A program made the translations under genes and the position numbers. A DNA stretch of 64,000 nt, from assembly GCA_037349315.1 (NCBI GenBank), contig JBAIAC010000027.1:22980501-23044500 (forward strand), written 5' to 3'. Positions within the stretch are counted from its first letter, which is position 1, and each line of letters begins with the position of its first letter. Below, in pieces: positions 1 through 11,110 of the stretch. The stretch comes from Chelydra serpentina (lineage: Eukaryota; Chordata; Testudines; Chelydridae). The notes under the pieces are model-generated. The model was not told where the DNA came from, did not search any database, and worked only from the letters and a program-made list of their open reading frames with translations.

Positions 1-804
1 GCTCTCTAGAGCTCAGGATAGTTGGGATGAAGCTTGGATGAGTTTCCTAATTTTTTGATACTTCTGCACCTGCATTGGTTCAGCCCGGGTAGCTGCAGAA
101 CCTAAGCACTATGAGACAATTGAATGCTATCCTGGCTACACCTGACTCTCTCTGCATTTGTGGGTTACATTGTTGTGGTTTAATAGCTACAGCAATGACT
201 GCATAAAACTGAAGCGCCTGCGGGAAGAGAGCTTTAAGCTTTTGGAAGAAATTTGCATTACAAATACAACACAGGGGCCTCTCAGACCTCCGGGAACTTG
301 CTGTTTTCTGCTGTCTTCACAGTATGGTTTTTGTGTGTGTGTCAAATATTCTGTATAAAAGCACATCCTCAGGCAGTGGGTGTAAATTGTCACAGCTCCA
401 TTGACTTCCCAGAGCTATAGCAGTCTGCACCAAGTGAGGATCTGCCTGCTGGCTTTGACCTGTGACCTGGGGGCACTGCTGAAAGTGTCCATTTGAAAAA
501 TATTCCCGAGTTACTGCTCCCTTTTGCTGAAATGCTCTGACTGCATTTGTGCTTCAGTGACATGAAAGGAAGAAGCTAGTGACTAAAGTTCATGCAAAGA
601 ATCCTATAGCAATAGATTAACTCGTTGTTCCCCACTTGAATGAATCTGTGCTCCTTACTCCTGCCTATCCTGGTTCTCCCATTACAAAGTTTGAATGTTC
701 ATGTATCGAGCACACAATTACAGCATCTCAAAAGTAAAGTCTCCCCTAACTGAGCTATACAAGGGGGAGCTAAATTCACAAGATGGAAACTCCTCACAGA
801 TTCC
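1..804. other. Unique AT-moderate DNA, no feature seen
   Basis: No open frame with recognisable protein similarity, no tRNA-like fold and no terminal repeat was seen by eye. The short frames here have no motif and are treated as chance. Confidence 0.5.
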
Positions 805-1030
805 AAGGCCAGACGGGACCATTGTGATCATCTAGTCTGACCTCCTGCATGACACAGGCCAGAGAACTGCCCCACAATAATTCCGGGAGCATATCTGATA
901 GAAAAACATCCAATCTTGAGGTAAGAATTGTCAGTGGTGGAGAGTCCACCATGACCCTTAGTAAATTGTTCCAATTGTTAATTACCCTCACAGTCAAAAA
1001 TGTACGCCTTTCATCCTCATTCAGGGAGCT
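805..1030 (-). mobile_element. CR1 LINE 3' end, family D, decayed
   Basis: The plus strand starts with the reverse complement of a CR1 3' tail (GGACCATTGTGATCATCTAG, then GTCTGACCTCCTGCATGACA). In the minus strand the C-terminal tail of the CR1 ORF2 protein follows, with short recognisable pieces such as FLTVRVINNWNNL and TSRLDVFL. The same sequence recurs at 59760-59860, where the CR1 is much longer, so this is a 5'-truncated copy of that old family. Position 1030 is only where similarity fades by eye. Confidence 0.75.
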
Positions 1031-1499
1031 CTTTGCAGCTGTTTCACTGATTGCCGAGCAGTGGGTCTGTATTTTCACATTCATCTGAAGGTTGTTTGAG
1101 GACATGGATGTGCTTGAGGGAACTGGACTTTTCTGAGGCAGTTGCTGGTCTCTCACAAGACGAATGACCTTATTAGTGACTCTGGTCGTACAGGAGCCAG
1201 TGGAAAAGGCCATAATCCAGATTAATTTGGCTGTAAAATGGGTTTACCAGCGAGGGGAGAGTCACTGTTTGATATTTAAACAACATGCATATTGTTTACA
1301 TGGTCAAATCCTCCTTCTAATTACTAAACCCAAATTAGATGAGGATGCAGCTGTCTAGTCCAGGGCTTTGATCTCTCCAAATGGGTGACAGTATTACCTT
1401 GCCAGCAAGAAGACCGCCACCAGCAGACAGCTTACAAACACCAGCTGGGCCCAAATGCTGCTTGGCGCTCCTGTAGCACCTTCCATCTGGGAATCTATG
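1031..1499. other. Unclassified DNA between CR1 tail and MITE
   Basis: No coding or repeat structure was recognised. It may include a further decayed part of the upstream CR1. Confidence 0.4.
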
Positions 1500-1507
1500 A
1501 TTTAGAT

Positions 1508-1826
1508 CAGGGATCTCAAACTCAAATCACCACAAGGGCCACATGAGAACTAGTAAATTGGCCCGAGGGCCACATCACTGAAACCTTTTCATACAATGAT
1601 ACAGAAGTATAGTCAAAAATGAAAAAAATGAAGAGTAATATAGTATTCTATTAAGTCAATGTATTAACTTTTTAAAAACTGTAATGCAAAGAGGGGTTTT
1701 AATAAAATATAAACACTCAGTAACGTTTGGAGCTTGGCTGCCAGTGGAGTCGGCGCCTATGGCGGGCCGCAGGAAATAACTCCGCGGGCCGCATGTGGCC
1801 CGCGGGCCGTGTGTTTGAGACCCCTG
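1508..1826. mobile_element. hAT-type MITE with 8-bp target duplication
   Basis: The element begins CAGGGATCTCAAACTC and ends with the inverted partner GTGTTTGAGACCCCTG. It is flanked by ATTTAGAT (1500-1507) and ATTTAGAG (1827-1834), an 8-bp target duplication with one mismatch, as expected for hAT transposons. The inside is non-coding and rich in GGGCC/GGCCC blocks near both ends (for example GCGGGCCGCATGTGGCCCGCGG region at 1790-1808). It needs a transposase supplied elsewhere. Confidence 0.88.
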
Positions 1827-1834
1827 ATTTAGAG

Positions 1835-2603
1835 GCACTAAGAATGTAGCCCTGTACCCCACGCCCTACTGACGCGATGTTCAAGGAAGCTGAGGCCCAC
1901 ACTGTGAGCCATGTCAGCTGCAGTCGTCCTGATTCTCAGCCTTGTGCCTTTCTCAGAGGGACCAGCCTCCAGAAGAGTCCATTGGCTTGGCCATCACTTG
2001 TCTCCGTTCTCCTCTCCTGTTGCCAGGAAAACTATTAAGGTTTGAGTTTTGGGGATCTTGGAGGCTTTGTGTCACGGAACTCAGGCCTTTTTCTCTATTC
2101 ATGTGAGGTGCAATTTTGAACAAACTCAACACTCAAAGGGAAACTCAGCTGCAACTGCTGAGTTAACCTCAAAAGCCAGCCCAGCCCAGTTTGCTCAAAG
2201 TGTGGCCCAGGCTTTCAGGCAAATTTGTGAGCGGCAGTGATTATTTCAGGAGATTTGGGATTTCCACACACCTATTACGAGCATGTCACAAGTCACAGTA
2301 TTGATTGCGCTGCACCCAGACACACCAACAAACCCAGGAGCAGCCTGGGGTAGAATCCGGTTGCCACTATTATGGCTTCTCCAAAAAGTTGCAGAAAGGC
2401 TTTTCTGGTTGCCTCTCCTAAGGAGTCATGGCCCAGTATTGTGTGCCCCAGGGCTCCTGACCCACAAGTTATGCACACATGTTCCCTGACTTGACCCTCC
2501 ACGGGCCTCTGCACACACTCCCTGTTCTGAGCCCCGTTCCCAATCTGTTCCTACTAAGCACAGGGCTGGCGTTGTCCAGAGTACAGATGGATGGGTGGAC
2601 ACA
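1835..2603. other. Unique DNA, no feature seen
   Basis: No supported gene or repeat. Short open frames at 2049-2514 on both strands have no recognisable motif. Confidence 0.4.
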
Positions 2604-2880
2604 GTCACAGAGTCTCAGGTTAGATCGCCTAATCTGACCTCTGTATATCACAGGCCACCAGCGCCACCCGGCCACCCCGAGCCAACACCCAGAATTAGAC
2701 CAAAGTCTGACACCATCCAGGAGACTACACTGTTGTGTGCCACAGGCAAGAACAGGAGGGACTGAAGTGAACCAGTGTGAGAAGCCCCTGCAATGGGAAT
2801 GGATTTAGTGAGATACACCAAGGCGATCCTAGCAAGTGATCTGTGCCCCCCCACTTCAGAGGGAGTTGAAACCCCCCTGC
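2604..2880 (-). mobile_element. Decayed CR1 3' UTR/tail, minus strand
   Basis: Around 2604-2665 the plus strand resembles the reverse complement of a CR1 3' tail (GTCTCAGGTTAGATCGCCTA, then CTGACCTCTGTATATCACAG). The stretch near 2826-2885 resembles, in reverse complement, the 3' UTR block of the full CR1 at 31195-31270. Decay is heavy and boundaries are uncertain. Confidence 0.5.
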
Positions 2881-3051
2881 CTGGGTCACTTGACACATTC
2901 ATGGACACTGTTTTTGGATGGGGAGGGATGTTCATTAAGTCAGTTTCCAGGCACCTGCCAAAAGTTGGCCCAGTAGTTTCACTACAGGACCAGAGGCGAG
3001 GAAGAGCAGGGTGGCGTGGGACTAATCTGTGGAAGGATCAATGCCTTAGGC

Positions 3052-3289
3052 CAGGGGTCTTCAAACTTTAGGAGACGAGGGCCACATTAGATTTTTTTTT
3101 TAGGGAGAAGAGGGCCCCCCACCGCTGAAATGCCACCGAGGCAGCGGCAGCATCTGAGCTGCCGCCGAAAAGCTGCCGACACGGCAGCAGCCTCTGAGCT
3201 GGCGCCAAAGTGCTGCCGACGCGGCAGCATGGGGGGCCGGACAAATTGAAGCCGGATCCGGCCTGCGGGCCATAGTTTGGAGACCCCTG
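3052..3289. mobile_element. hAT-type MITE with 8-bp target duplication
   Basis: Ends are CAGGGGTCTTCAAACTTT and the inverted partner ATAGTTTGGAGACCCCTG. Flanks are CCTTAGGC (3044-3051) and ACTTAGGC (3290-3297), an 8-bp duplication with one mismatch. The inside is non-coding with repeated GCTGCCG/CGGCAGC runs (3120-3235). The ends resemble those of the MITE at 1508-1826 (GGGGTCTyCAAACT type), so both may use the same hAT transposase. Confidence 0.88.
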
Positions 3290-3500
3290 ACTTAGGCAGT
3301 TGGTAACCATAGGATAATGATTGTTAAAATCACTGTAAATCTACAGAGTGCTTTACGAATACAGAGCAAGGTGGGGCCCCTGACTGGAGAGCTCCTGGTG
3401 GGAGTGATGAGCTGCAGAACTGTAGCTCCGGGAGAACAAACAGAGATGGCTAGGGAGGAGAGCAAGCTGGAAGGATTCCTGGCAAATGGGAACAATGATT

Positions 3501-3593
3501 TTGATTTAATGGGGGTTGGTCCTGCTTTGAGCAGGGGGTTGGACTAGATACCTCCTGAGGTCTCTTCCAGCCTGAGATTCTATGATTCTATGA
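3501..3593 (+). mobile_element. CR1-A 3' tail fragment
   Basis: Carries the typical tail GGTTGGTCCTGCTTTGAGCA, then GGGGGTTGGACTAGAT, and ends in the short repeat ATTCTATGATTCTATGA that closes every CR1-A copy here. Severely 5'-truncated, with no coding left. Confidence 0.85.
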
Positions 3594-4370
3594 AAGGGAG
3601 ACTGTAGGGAGGGATTTGAAGCGGGGCTGGGCTCAGCAGATGGGAAGTGAGAGTCTGTTCCCAGCCTGGGGCAGCCTGGTAGGAGCTGTGAAGCTGAGTG
3701 TTTGCGACAGGAACAGACCCAGCAGCGGCTGACCAATGATGTCATCCTTTGGCAGGTTTCCCTGTGGTTGTCTCTCTTTTCTGCTGATTGTCTGGTGACC
3801 TCAGTTCCCTCTCCTCTCTCCCTGGCTGTCTCTTGCCTGCAGTCTCACCCAGCTGCCCCCTCTCCCTTTTAGACACCCTCCCCTCAGCTCCTCACCATGT
3901 TACAGTTTTGGAATAAACAAAAATACCCTTTACAGCAACCCACCCCCAGAGTGTGAAAACCAAACAAATGAAAAACACCGTGGCACTAGCCTGAGGCTGC
4001 CAGGCTATCACTCTTTGTGCTGCTGTCTCAGTTCCTGGGTTTGTCTGGTTAGATGGGAAGCTCTCCGGGCGCCGAGGGTTTCTTCGTTTGTGTATGCAGA
4101 GCACCTTGATCATCAGGCCCTGATCTCAGCTGGAATCGCTAGGTGCTGCCATAACACAGATGCTAAACAGAAAGCATGGGGCCAAGGGAGAGAAAAGGTA
4201 GTATGGAACTATCAGGGAGGCAAATGGATTGATGTATGTAGTGGGAAATCTTTGGCTTTTTTCCTTAGTGGAAAGTCCCTCTTCAAAGACTCTTACAAGT
4301 CTTGTCATCACCCTGTCCTGTTACTTTCCAATATGAATTGCATAAAAGGCTTTGCTGGTGGTGCTGACAC
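3594..4370. other. Unique DNA, no feature seen
   Basis: No supported gene or repeat. Frames at 3892-4311 lack motifs. Confidence 0.4.
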
Positions 4371-4590
4371 TGTGTGGCCTAGTGGATAGAACACTGGATT
4401 GGGATTCAGGAGACCTGGGTTGTATTCCTGGCTCTGCCACTGGTCTGCTGGGTGACTTTAGGCAAATCACTGCCTCTCTGTGCCTCAGTTTCCCCATCTG
4501 TAAAATGGGAACATTGACGCTACTCTCCTTTGAAAACACTCAGAGAGCTACTGGGGAAAAGCACAATATAAGAGCTACATATTGTTATAT
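4371..4590 (+). mobile_element. MIR-like tRNA-derived SINE
   Basis: The head GTGGCCTAGTGGATAGAACA and the segment GGTTGTATTCCTGGC have Pol III A-box/B-box-like character. The core contains CTGGGTGACTTTAGGCAAAT and GCCTCAGTTTCCCCATCTGT, then TAAAATGGG, characteristic of amniote MIR-type SINEs. The 3' part (AAAGCACAATATAAGAGCTA) is the L2-like tail. Family assignment is from knowledge of MIR consensus features, not from a search. Confidence 0.8.
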
Positions 4591-5420
4591 AGCTAAGGAA
4601 ACATGTTAGGATGCAGCCTAAACCGCGGGGAACAAGCCTTTGTGCCTTACTTTCCCGCAGGCAGCGTGGAACATAGGCTCCGAAATACCAGCTGTGCTTG
4701 TGTGGTGCAGGTCAGCCAGTGATACATCCAGGGCACTGTTACACAAGCCAGGAGCAGGAAGCACAAGGTAGCTCAGCCTAGGGGCAGGAGATCTTACCTG
4801 TTTGTTCTGGCAGAAATGAGATCCCTTCACAGCTGGGAAGCTGCACAAGGCATATCAGCCATTCATTCTTACAAATTTGCAGACTTTTTTGCATCTGGTA
4901 AAATGTGAAATAATTAATGCTTACAAAAAAAATCTGTTTGACCTGAATAAGGTACTAGCTGTGTGAAATGTGCAGGGGAAACTACTCCAGTTCTGTCAGC
5001 CACATATGTCTGTAATCCAGTACAAGGGCATACTGAACTAGCCTTTGACTTTGTTAATAATCTAGACAATGTTTTACTGTGAAAGTTTCGGAAATGTTTG
5101 GTGAAATAATAGGTCTTAAAAGTGAAGTCCTACAGAAATAGGGCTGCCAATCCTAGTGCATCTGGAACCAGGAAAAACTTTCATGCCGTTGCATTTTATT
5201 GCAGTCAGGTTATTTCCTAATTCTACAGCACTGTGGGCATGCATAGTGCTTTACAGATAAATAGGCACACTGTGCAGCTTTTATAACTTCCCCTAAAACT
5301 TCGGACATTGATCTCTGCCGGGTATCTGAGTTACTCGATAGACCACCCAAACAGAAGAGCTGCTTTTACATCCTGCAGTCCCTTTGAGTTCCTGGTAGCT
5401 GGTTTGGAAAGAAGCAGAAT
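4591..5420. other. Unique DNA, no feature seen
   Basis: No supported gene. About 5220-5275 (CACTGTGGGCATGCATAGTG, then CTTTACAGATAAATAGG) faintly resembles an L2-type 3' tail but is too short to call. Confidence 0.35.
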
Positions 5421-5431
5421 GGGGGGAGGGA

Positions 5432-5442
5432 TAGCTCAGTGG
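5432..5442 (+). promoter_or_regulatory. Pol III A box of Cry SINE
   Basis: TAGCTCAGTGG fits the internal A-box pattern TRGYNNARNNG and lies about 11 bases from the SINE start. Confidence 0.75.
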
Positions 5443-5476
5443 TTTGAGCATTGGCCTGTTAAATCCAGGGTTGTGA

Positions 5477-5485
5477 GTTCAATCC
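5477..5485 (+). promoter_or_regulatory. Pol III B box of Cry SINE
   Basis: GTTCAATCC fits the B-box core GWTCRANNC, about 45 bases downstream of the A box as in tRNA genes. Confidence 0.75.
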
Positions 5486-5715
5486 TTGAGGGAGCCATTT
5501 AGGGATCTGGGGCAAAAATTGGGGATTGGTCCTGCTTTGAGCGGGGGGTTGGACTAGATGACCTCCTAAGGTCCCTTCCAACCTGATATTCTATGATTCT
5601 GTGATGTACTCACATCATGTGAGAAGGGTGAAGTATTTTCTAGTCCATTAGTAAATAAGGAAAATGTTAGCATCTATTTCAAAAACATTTTTAAATCAGC
5701 ATGCCCGGTTACCTT

Positions 5716-6711
5716 AGAATCATAGAATCTCAGGGTTGGGAGGGACCTCAGGAGGTCATCTAGCTCAAAGCAGGACTAACCCCAACTAAATCATCCCAGC
5801 CAAGGCTTTGTCAAGCCTGACCTTAAAAACCTCTAAGGAAGGAGATTCCACCACCTCCTTAGGTAACCCATTCCAGTGCTTCACCACCCGCTTAGTGAAA
5901 AGGTTTTTCCTAATATCCAACCTAAACCTCCCCCTCTGCAACTTGAGACCATTGCTCCTTGTTCTGTCATCTTCTACCACTGAGAACTGTCTAGATCCAT
6001 CCTCTTTGGAACCCCCTTTCAGGTAGTTGAAAGCAGTTTCAAATCCCCCCTCATTCTTCTCTTCTGCAGGCTAAACAATCCCAGTTCCCTCAGCCTCTCC
6101 TCATAAGTCATGTGCTCCAGCCCCCTAATCATTTTTGTTGCCCTCCACTGGACTCTTTCCAATTTATCCACATCCTTCTTGTAGTGTGGGGCCCAAAACT
6201 GGACACAGTACTCCATATGAGGCCGCACCAGTGCCGAATAGAGGGGAATGATCACGTCCCTCGATCTGCTGGAAATGCCCCTACTTATACAACTCAAAAT
6301 GCCGTAAGCCTTCTTGGCAACAAGGGCACACTGTTGACTCATATTCAGCTTTTCGTCCACCGTAACCCCTAGGTCCTTTTCTGCAGAACTGCTGCCCAGC
6401 CATTTGGTCCCTAGTCTGTAGCAATGCATGGGATTCTTCCGTCCTAAGTGCAGGACTCTGCAGTTATCCTTGTTGAACCTCATCATATTTCTTTTGGCTC
6501 AATCCTTTAATTTGTCTAGGTCCCTCCGTATCCTATCCCTACCCTCCAGCGTATCAACCACTCCTCCCAGTTTAGTGTCATCTGCAAACTTGCTAAGGGT
6601 GCAGTCCACACCATCCTCCAGATCATTAATGAAGATATTAAACAAAACCGGCCCCAGCACCAACCCTTGGGGCACTCCACTTGATACCAGCTGCCAACTA
6701 GACATGGAGCC
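5716..6711 (-). mobile_element. CR1-A copy X, 3' half (RT C-terminal part)
   Basis: The plus strand starts with the reverse-complement tail AGAATCATAGAATCTCAGGG. The minus strand encodes the C-terminal half of the CR1 ORF2 protein in three frames separated by frameshifts: 6717-6499 with SGVPQG and [10 protein letters not shown], the reverse transcriptase catalytic motif; 6486-6019 with RMRGDLK; and 5980-5786 with RFRLDIRKN. The copy stops at 6711, where a Gypsy element has inserted, and resumes at 11913. Target duplication of the Gypsy element: GAGCC at 6707-6711. Confidence 0.92.
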
Positions 6712-7513
6712 TGTCATAAATGAAGGGAACGGGGAGAGGGTCTGATGCAGTGCTATAAAATCCTCTTACCAGTAAAGGGTTAAGATACAGGTAGCCAGAC
6801 TGACACCTGACCTGGCTGGCATCTGACCAATAAGGGGACAAGATACTTTCAAATCTTGGGAGGGGGGAAGGCTTTGTGTATGTGTCTTTGTCTGAGTCAG
6901 GGTGATCTTGGAAGACAGAAGGAACCTACAAAAAATCAAACCTCCCTTTTCTGAAGTAAGTTTAGATAGTATAGCGAATAGATTTCTGTTTAATTTTGCT
7001 TGGTGTATTCCCTGTGTTGGGGGGGGGGGCGGTTATTCATGGTTTTCTGTAACTTTAAGGTTTTGTCCAGAGGGGGGAATCTCTCTGAGTTTGGAAATTA
7101 AGTGCCCTGTAAAATAGTTACCATCCTGATTTTACAGAGATGATTTTACCTTCTTTATTTTTAATAAAATCCTTCTTTTAAGAAGCTGACTGTTTTCTAT
7201 GGTGTTAAAACCCAGGGGGTGGGTTTTTAGATCACTGTGTAACCAATTGGTTGGGAGATTGTTCTCAAGCTTCCCAGGAAAGGGGGTGTATGGCTTGAGG
7301 GGGTATTTTGTGGGGGAGGGAAGTTCAAGTGATTCCTTTCCTGGATTCCAGTTAGACACTTGATGGTGGCAGCGAAAGAAGCATTTCTCAGGGTGCAGGG
7401 AATTTTGTACCTTGGGGGTTTTAACCTAAGCTGGTAAAAATAAGCTTAGGGGCTCTTAATGCGGGTCCCCACGTCTTTACCCTAGAGTTTAGAGTGGGGA
7501 GGGAACCCTGACA
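6712..7513 (+). repeat. 5' LTR of Gypsy element
   Basis: Starts TGTCATAAATGAAGGGAACG and ends GGGAACCCTGACA. It contains the polyadenylation signal AATAAA at 7163-7168. Compared with the 3' LTR there are small differences such as a longer G run at 7020-7029 and single substitutions, with equal overall length. Confidence 0.93.
7163..7168 (+). promoter_or_regulatory. LTR polyadenylation signal AATAAA
   Basis: AATAAA lies in TTTTTAATAAAATCC. The same hexamer is at 11563-11568 in the 3' LTR, where it would end the transcript. Confidence 0.6.
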
Positions 7514-7531
7514 TGGTGGCAGAGTGGGGGG
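7514..7531 (+). other. Putative primer binding site
   Basis: TGGTGGCAGAGTGGGGGG follows the 5' LTR directly. It starts TGG, the complement of the CCA end of a tRNA. The matching tRNA was not identified. Confidence 0.5.
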
Positions 7532-7769
7532 ATATATTGGACCAGAGATTTTTTTTGAACCAGACACAGGGAGTTTACAATTTTTTTCTTCTTTCTGGCT
7601 TTTCCCTGTAGCTGCTTCGAGCAGGGAGGGGGGAGGGTTTAAGCTGCTAGGAACTAGAGTATCTACATATGAAAGCAGGTAGTTAACCCCTACAGGGAAT
7701 ACCCAAGCAAGTTTTATTTTATTTTCTAACTCTATCAGGTTAAGACAGATTAAAAACAGAAAGGCTAAA

Positions 7770-10700
7770 ATGACTGCCAGTGATGCAGCTATTAAACTTG
7801 AGCTAGCTTGATTGCAAGCCGATGAGAAAGATAAAGAACATGCAAGACTGCTACAAGTTAGACAGATGGAGATGGAGGAGAAGGAGAGAGAGAGGAAGCA
7901 TGCTGAGGAGGAAAAAGAAAGAGAGAGGAAGTATGCTATGGAGGAGAAAGAAAGAGAGAGGAAGCATGCTGAGGAGGAGAAAGACAGAGAGAGGAAGCAT
8001 GCCCTGGAGATGGAGAAGACCAGGGCGGAGCAGAATCTACCGGATAACACTAATAATCCTTCCCTAACAACCCACAGATGGGAGCAACTATGTCCACCGT
8101 ATGATGAATCCCGTGATATTGCGGAATATTTTCTCACCTTTGAGAGACTATGCAATCTCCATACCATTCCTGATGCTCACAAAATGACCATATTGGTAGT
8201 AAAGTTGACTGGAAGTGCTCTGGACATATTCAATGACATGCCTATTGATGAGGCTTCTGACTATGAGAAATTCAAGGATTTGGTTTTAAAACAATTTCAA
8301 GTTACACCTGAAACTTACCGAGTAAAATTTCGAACCCTTATCCGAGGGCCTGGACTAAGTAATGTAGCTTATGTAAACCGGATAAAGGAGCTGTTAAAAA
8401 AATGGGTCATGGGAAGGAATGTTACTAGCTTTGAAGGAGTGTGTGATTTGATGGCTCAGGAACAATTCCTAAATATGTCCAAGGATGATATAAGACAGTG
8501 TTTATGGGATAAGAAAATGGACTCAGCAGACAGCCTTGCTGCTTATGCTGATCAATACGAACAGTCCCAGATCAGCAGAGGGGCAGGGAAATTTGGCACA
8601 CAAGGGGTGCAGGAGGCAGAGAGGAACAACCCTGGTCATAGTTTGGGGAGATACCAGAAGGGAAAACCCGAGACCACACCCCCTCATTGGAGCAGCCCAA
8701 GGCCCCACAAGGAAAAACCCAGACCCCTTATTGCCCCACCACCCCATTCTCCAGCAACCCATGTGAAGGCCAACTGCCCCAAGAACCCCAACAGAGTACA
8801 GTTCATTGCACCGGGGTCACACCAAAGGTCCTCAGGCCCAGATGCCTCCCAGATACCCTTGGAACGAAGGGAAACGGTGAGTGTGGGCGGAAAGAAGGTT
8901 ACAGCGTGGAGGGACACTGGAGGACAAGTGTCAGCTATCCACAAATCCTTAGTGGACCCCAGCTTAATCAACCCAGAGGCACAAGTGACGATGCAACCCT
9001 TCAAGTCCAACTCTTTTGATTTACCTACAGCCGTGTTGCCAGTCCAGTACAAGGGCTGGTCAGGAAATTGGACTTTTGCAGTCTATGATGATTATCCCAT
9101 TCCCATGTTGGTGGGGGAAGACTTGACAAATTGTGTGAAACTAGCCAAGAGGGTGGGAATGGTCACCCGCAGCCAGGCTAAGCAAGCTGTCACACCTAGC
9201 TCTGTTCCTGAGACTTCCACCAGAACCCCATCTGTACTACCAGAGACCCAGATAGAGGTGGTGGAACCGGATACCCTGCCAACGACTGCAACAGCCGTTG
9301 TAGATCCAATCACAGAAACCCGACCCAAGCCAGTCTCGGAACTGGAACCGGTGAAGCAACCAGAACCAGAACCATTGCCAGCACTGAGTCCAGTGCTTGC
9401 AACCCCATCTACCGTGCCAACACCCGAGGGCACCACTGAGCCTGCAATGGCAGAAGCAGCCAATAACTCAATACAAGAGGCTCAGCCAGAGCCTGAATTA
9501 CCACATTGTGCACCAGCGGAGAGCGGTTCACAGTCAATGGAAACAAGCCCATCACCTGCATCGCTTCCAGAGGGACCCAGCCCAGGTCCACAAGCCAGTG
9601 AGGAACTGATGTCTCCAGCATCTAGGGAACAGTTCCAAGCCGAGCAGGAAGCAGATGAAAGCCTACAGAGAGCTTGGACAGTGGGACGGAGCACCCCACT
9701 TCCTCTCAGCTCTTCTAATCGATCCCGGTTTGTTATAGAAAAAGGACTTCTATATAAGGAGACTCTTTCTGGTGGACACCAGGAAGACTGGTGTCCTCAG
9801 AGACAGTTGGTGGTTCCGACTAAGTACCGGCTAAAGCTCTTGAGCTTAGCCCATGATCATCCTAGTGGTCATGCTGGGGTGAACAGAACCAAAGACCGTT
9901 TGGGGAGGTCATTCCACTGGGAGGGAATGGGCAAGGATGTTTCCACCTATGTCCGGTCTTGTGAAAGAGTGGGAAAACCCCAAGACCAGGTCAAAGCCCC
10001 TCTCCAGCCACTCCCCATAATTGAAGTTCCATTTCAGCGGGTAGCTGTGGATATTCTGGGTCCTTTTCCGAAAAAGACACCCAGAGGAAAGCAGTACATA
10101 CTGACATTCATGAATTTTGCCACCCGATGGCCAGAAGCAGTAGCTCTGAGCAACACCCGGGCTAAAAGTGTATGCCGGGCATTAACAGAGATTTTTGCCA
10201 GGGTAGGTTGGCCCGCCGACATCCTTACTGATTCGGGAACTAATTTCCTGGCAGGGAGCATTAAAAGCCTGTGAGAAGCTCATGGGGTGAACCACTTGGT
10301 TGCCACCCCTTACCACCATCAAACAAATGGTCTGATGGAGAAGTTTAATGGAACTTTGGGAGCCATGATACGTAAATTCGTAACCCAGCACTCCAACGAT
10401 TGGGACCTAGTGTTACAGCAGTTGCTCTTTGCCTACAGGGCTGTACCACATCCCAGTTTAGGGTTTTCACCATTTGAACTTGTGTATGTCCGCAAGGTTA
10501 AAGGGCCATTACAGCTGGTGAAACAGCAATGGGAGGGGTTTACGCCTTCTTCGGGAACTAACATTCTGGACTTTGTAAGCAAGCTACAAAACACCCTCCG
10601 AGACTCTTTAGCCCTTGCTAGAGAAAACCTAAAAGAGGCTCAGGAAGAGCAAAAGGCCTGGTATGATAAACATGCCAGAGAGCGTTCCTTTAAAATAGGG

Positions 10701-10874
10701 GACCAGGTCATGGTCTTGAAGGCGCTCCAGGCCCATAAGATGGAAGCGTCATGGGAAGGACCATTTACGGTCCAAGAACGCCTGGGAGCTGTGAACTATC
10801 TCATAGCATTCCCCACCACAACTCTCAAGCCTAAAGTGTACCATGTTAATTCTCTAAAGCCCTTTTCTCCCTGA
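7770..10874 (+). pseudogene. Gypsy gag-protease-integrase polyprotein frame with two in-frame TGAs
   Basis: An ATG at 7770 opens a frame that runs to TGA 10872-10874, broken only by TGA at 7809-7811 and 10272-10274. Order along the frame: a Lys/Glu/Arg coiled coil (about 7860-8030, repeats of EEKERERKHA); a gag region with YFLTFERLC that resembles SCAN-type gag of Gmr1-like Gypsy elements (about 8080-8560); a residual half zinc knuckle (HVKANCPKN, about 8762); protease with DTG at 8913-8921; a Pro/Glu-rich linker (about 9170-9650); and integrase. The integrase has a HPSGHAGVN zinc-binding region (second Cys pair incomplete), core Asp in VDILGPFP (about 10050), core Asp in TDSGTNF (about 10225), Glu in LMEKFNGTL after the second TGA, and a C-terminal WEGPFTV module. 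No RT is present. Both TGAs stand where CGA would fit, the usual CpG decay. Confidence 0.9.
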
Positions 10875-11110
10875 GAATTGAAGGTTTGTCAGTTTACTGC
10901 CGAGGGAGGAGAAGACGCTGAGTGGCCTGAAGGTGTCTACTACGAAGAACCAACTGGTTAAAATGTTTCTTGCAATGTGGACAATATTGGTAGTCTTTAT
11001 CCAGTTATTAGTATATTGGAGATGCATGTGTCTTATTAATTTTGTTTTCTTTTAGAGGCCCAGGAAGAAATCACAGCCAGTGTTTCACACTATCGGTGAT
11101 TTGGGGGAGG
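10875..11110 (+). other. Post-integrase remnant and polypurine tract
   Basis: Directly after the integrase stop, the same frame still reads a short acidic stretch (EWPEGVYYEEP at about 10920-10955), then stops. I infer this is the start of the segment that leads into RT in Gmr1-type elements and that the rest was deleted. The polypurine tract TTGGGGGAGG (11101-11110) abuts the 3' LTR. Confidence 0.6.

Larger units (their letters stand above)
5421..5604 (+). mobile_element. Cry SINE (tortoise Pol III SINE)
   Basis: A tRNA-derived head (GGGATAGCTCAGTGGTTTGA) is followed by an internal B-box region (GGTTGTGAGTTCAATCC). The body is ATTTAGGGATCTGGGGCAAA, then AATTGGGGATTGG. The 3' part, from about 5528, is the same as CR1-A tails, ending ATTCTATGATTCTGTGA. 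This arrangement is the hallmark of the cryptodiran turtle SINE and is the main reason the window is assigned to a turtle. It is probably mobilised by CR1 through the shared tail. Confidence 0.93.

Noticed and set aside
5421..5500. Possible tRNA gene
   Set aside because: A and B boxes belong to the tRNA-derived head of the Cry SINE; no full cloverleaf, and the sequence goes on into SINE body.
7421..8167. Minus-strand 248-codon frame with repeated CFLSLSFSS
   Set aside because: Shadow of the gag coiled-coil repeats on the other strand.
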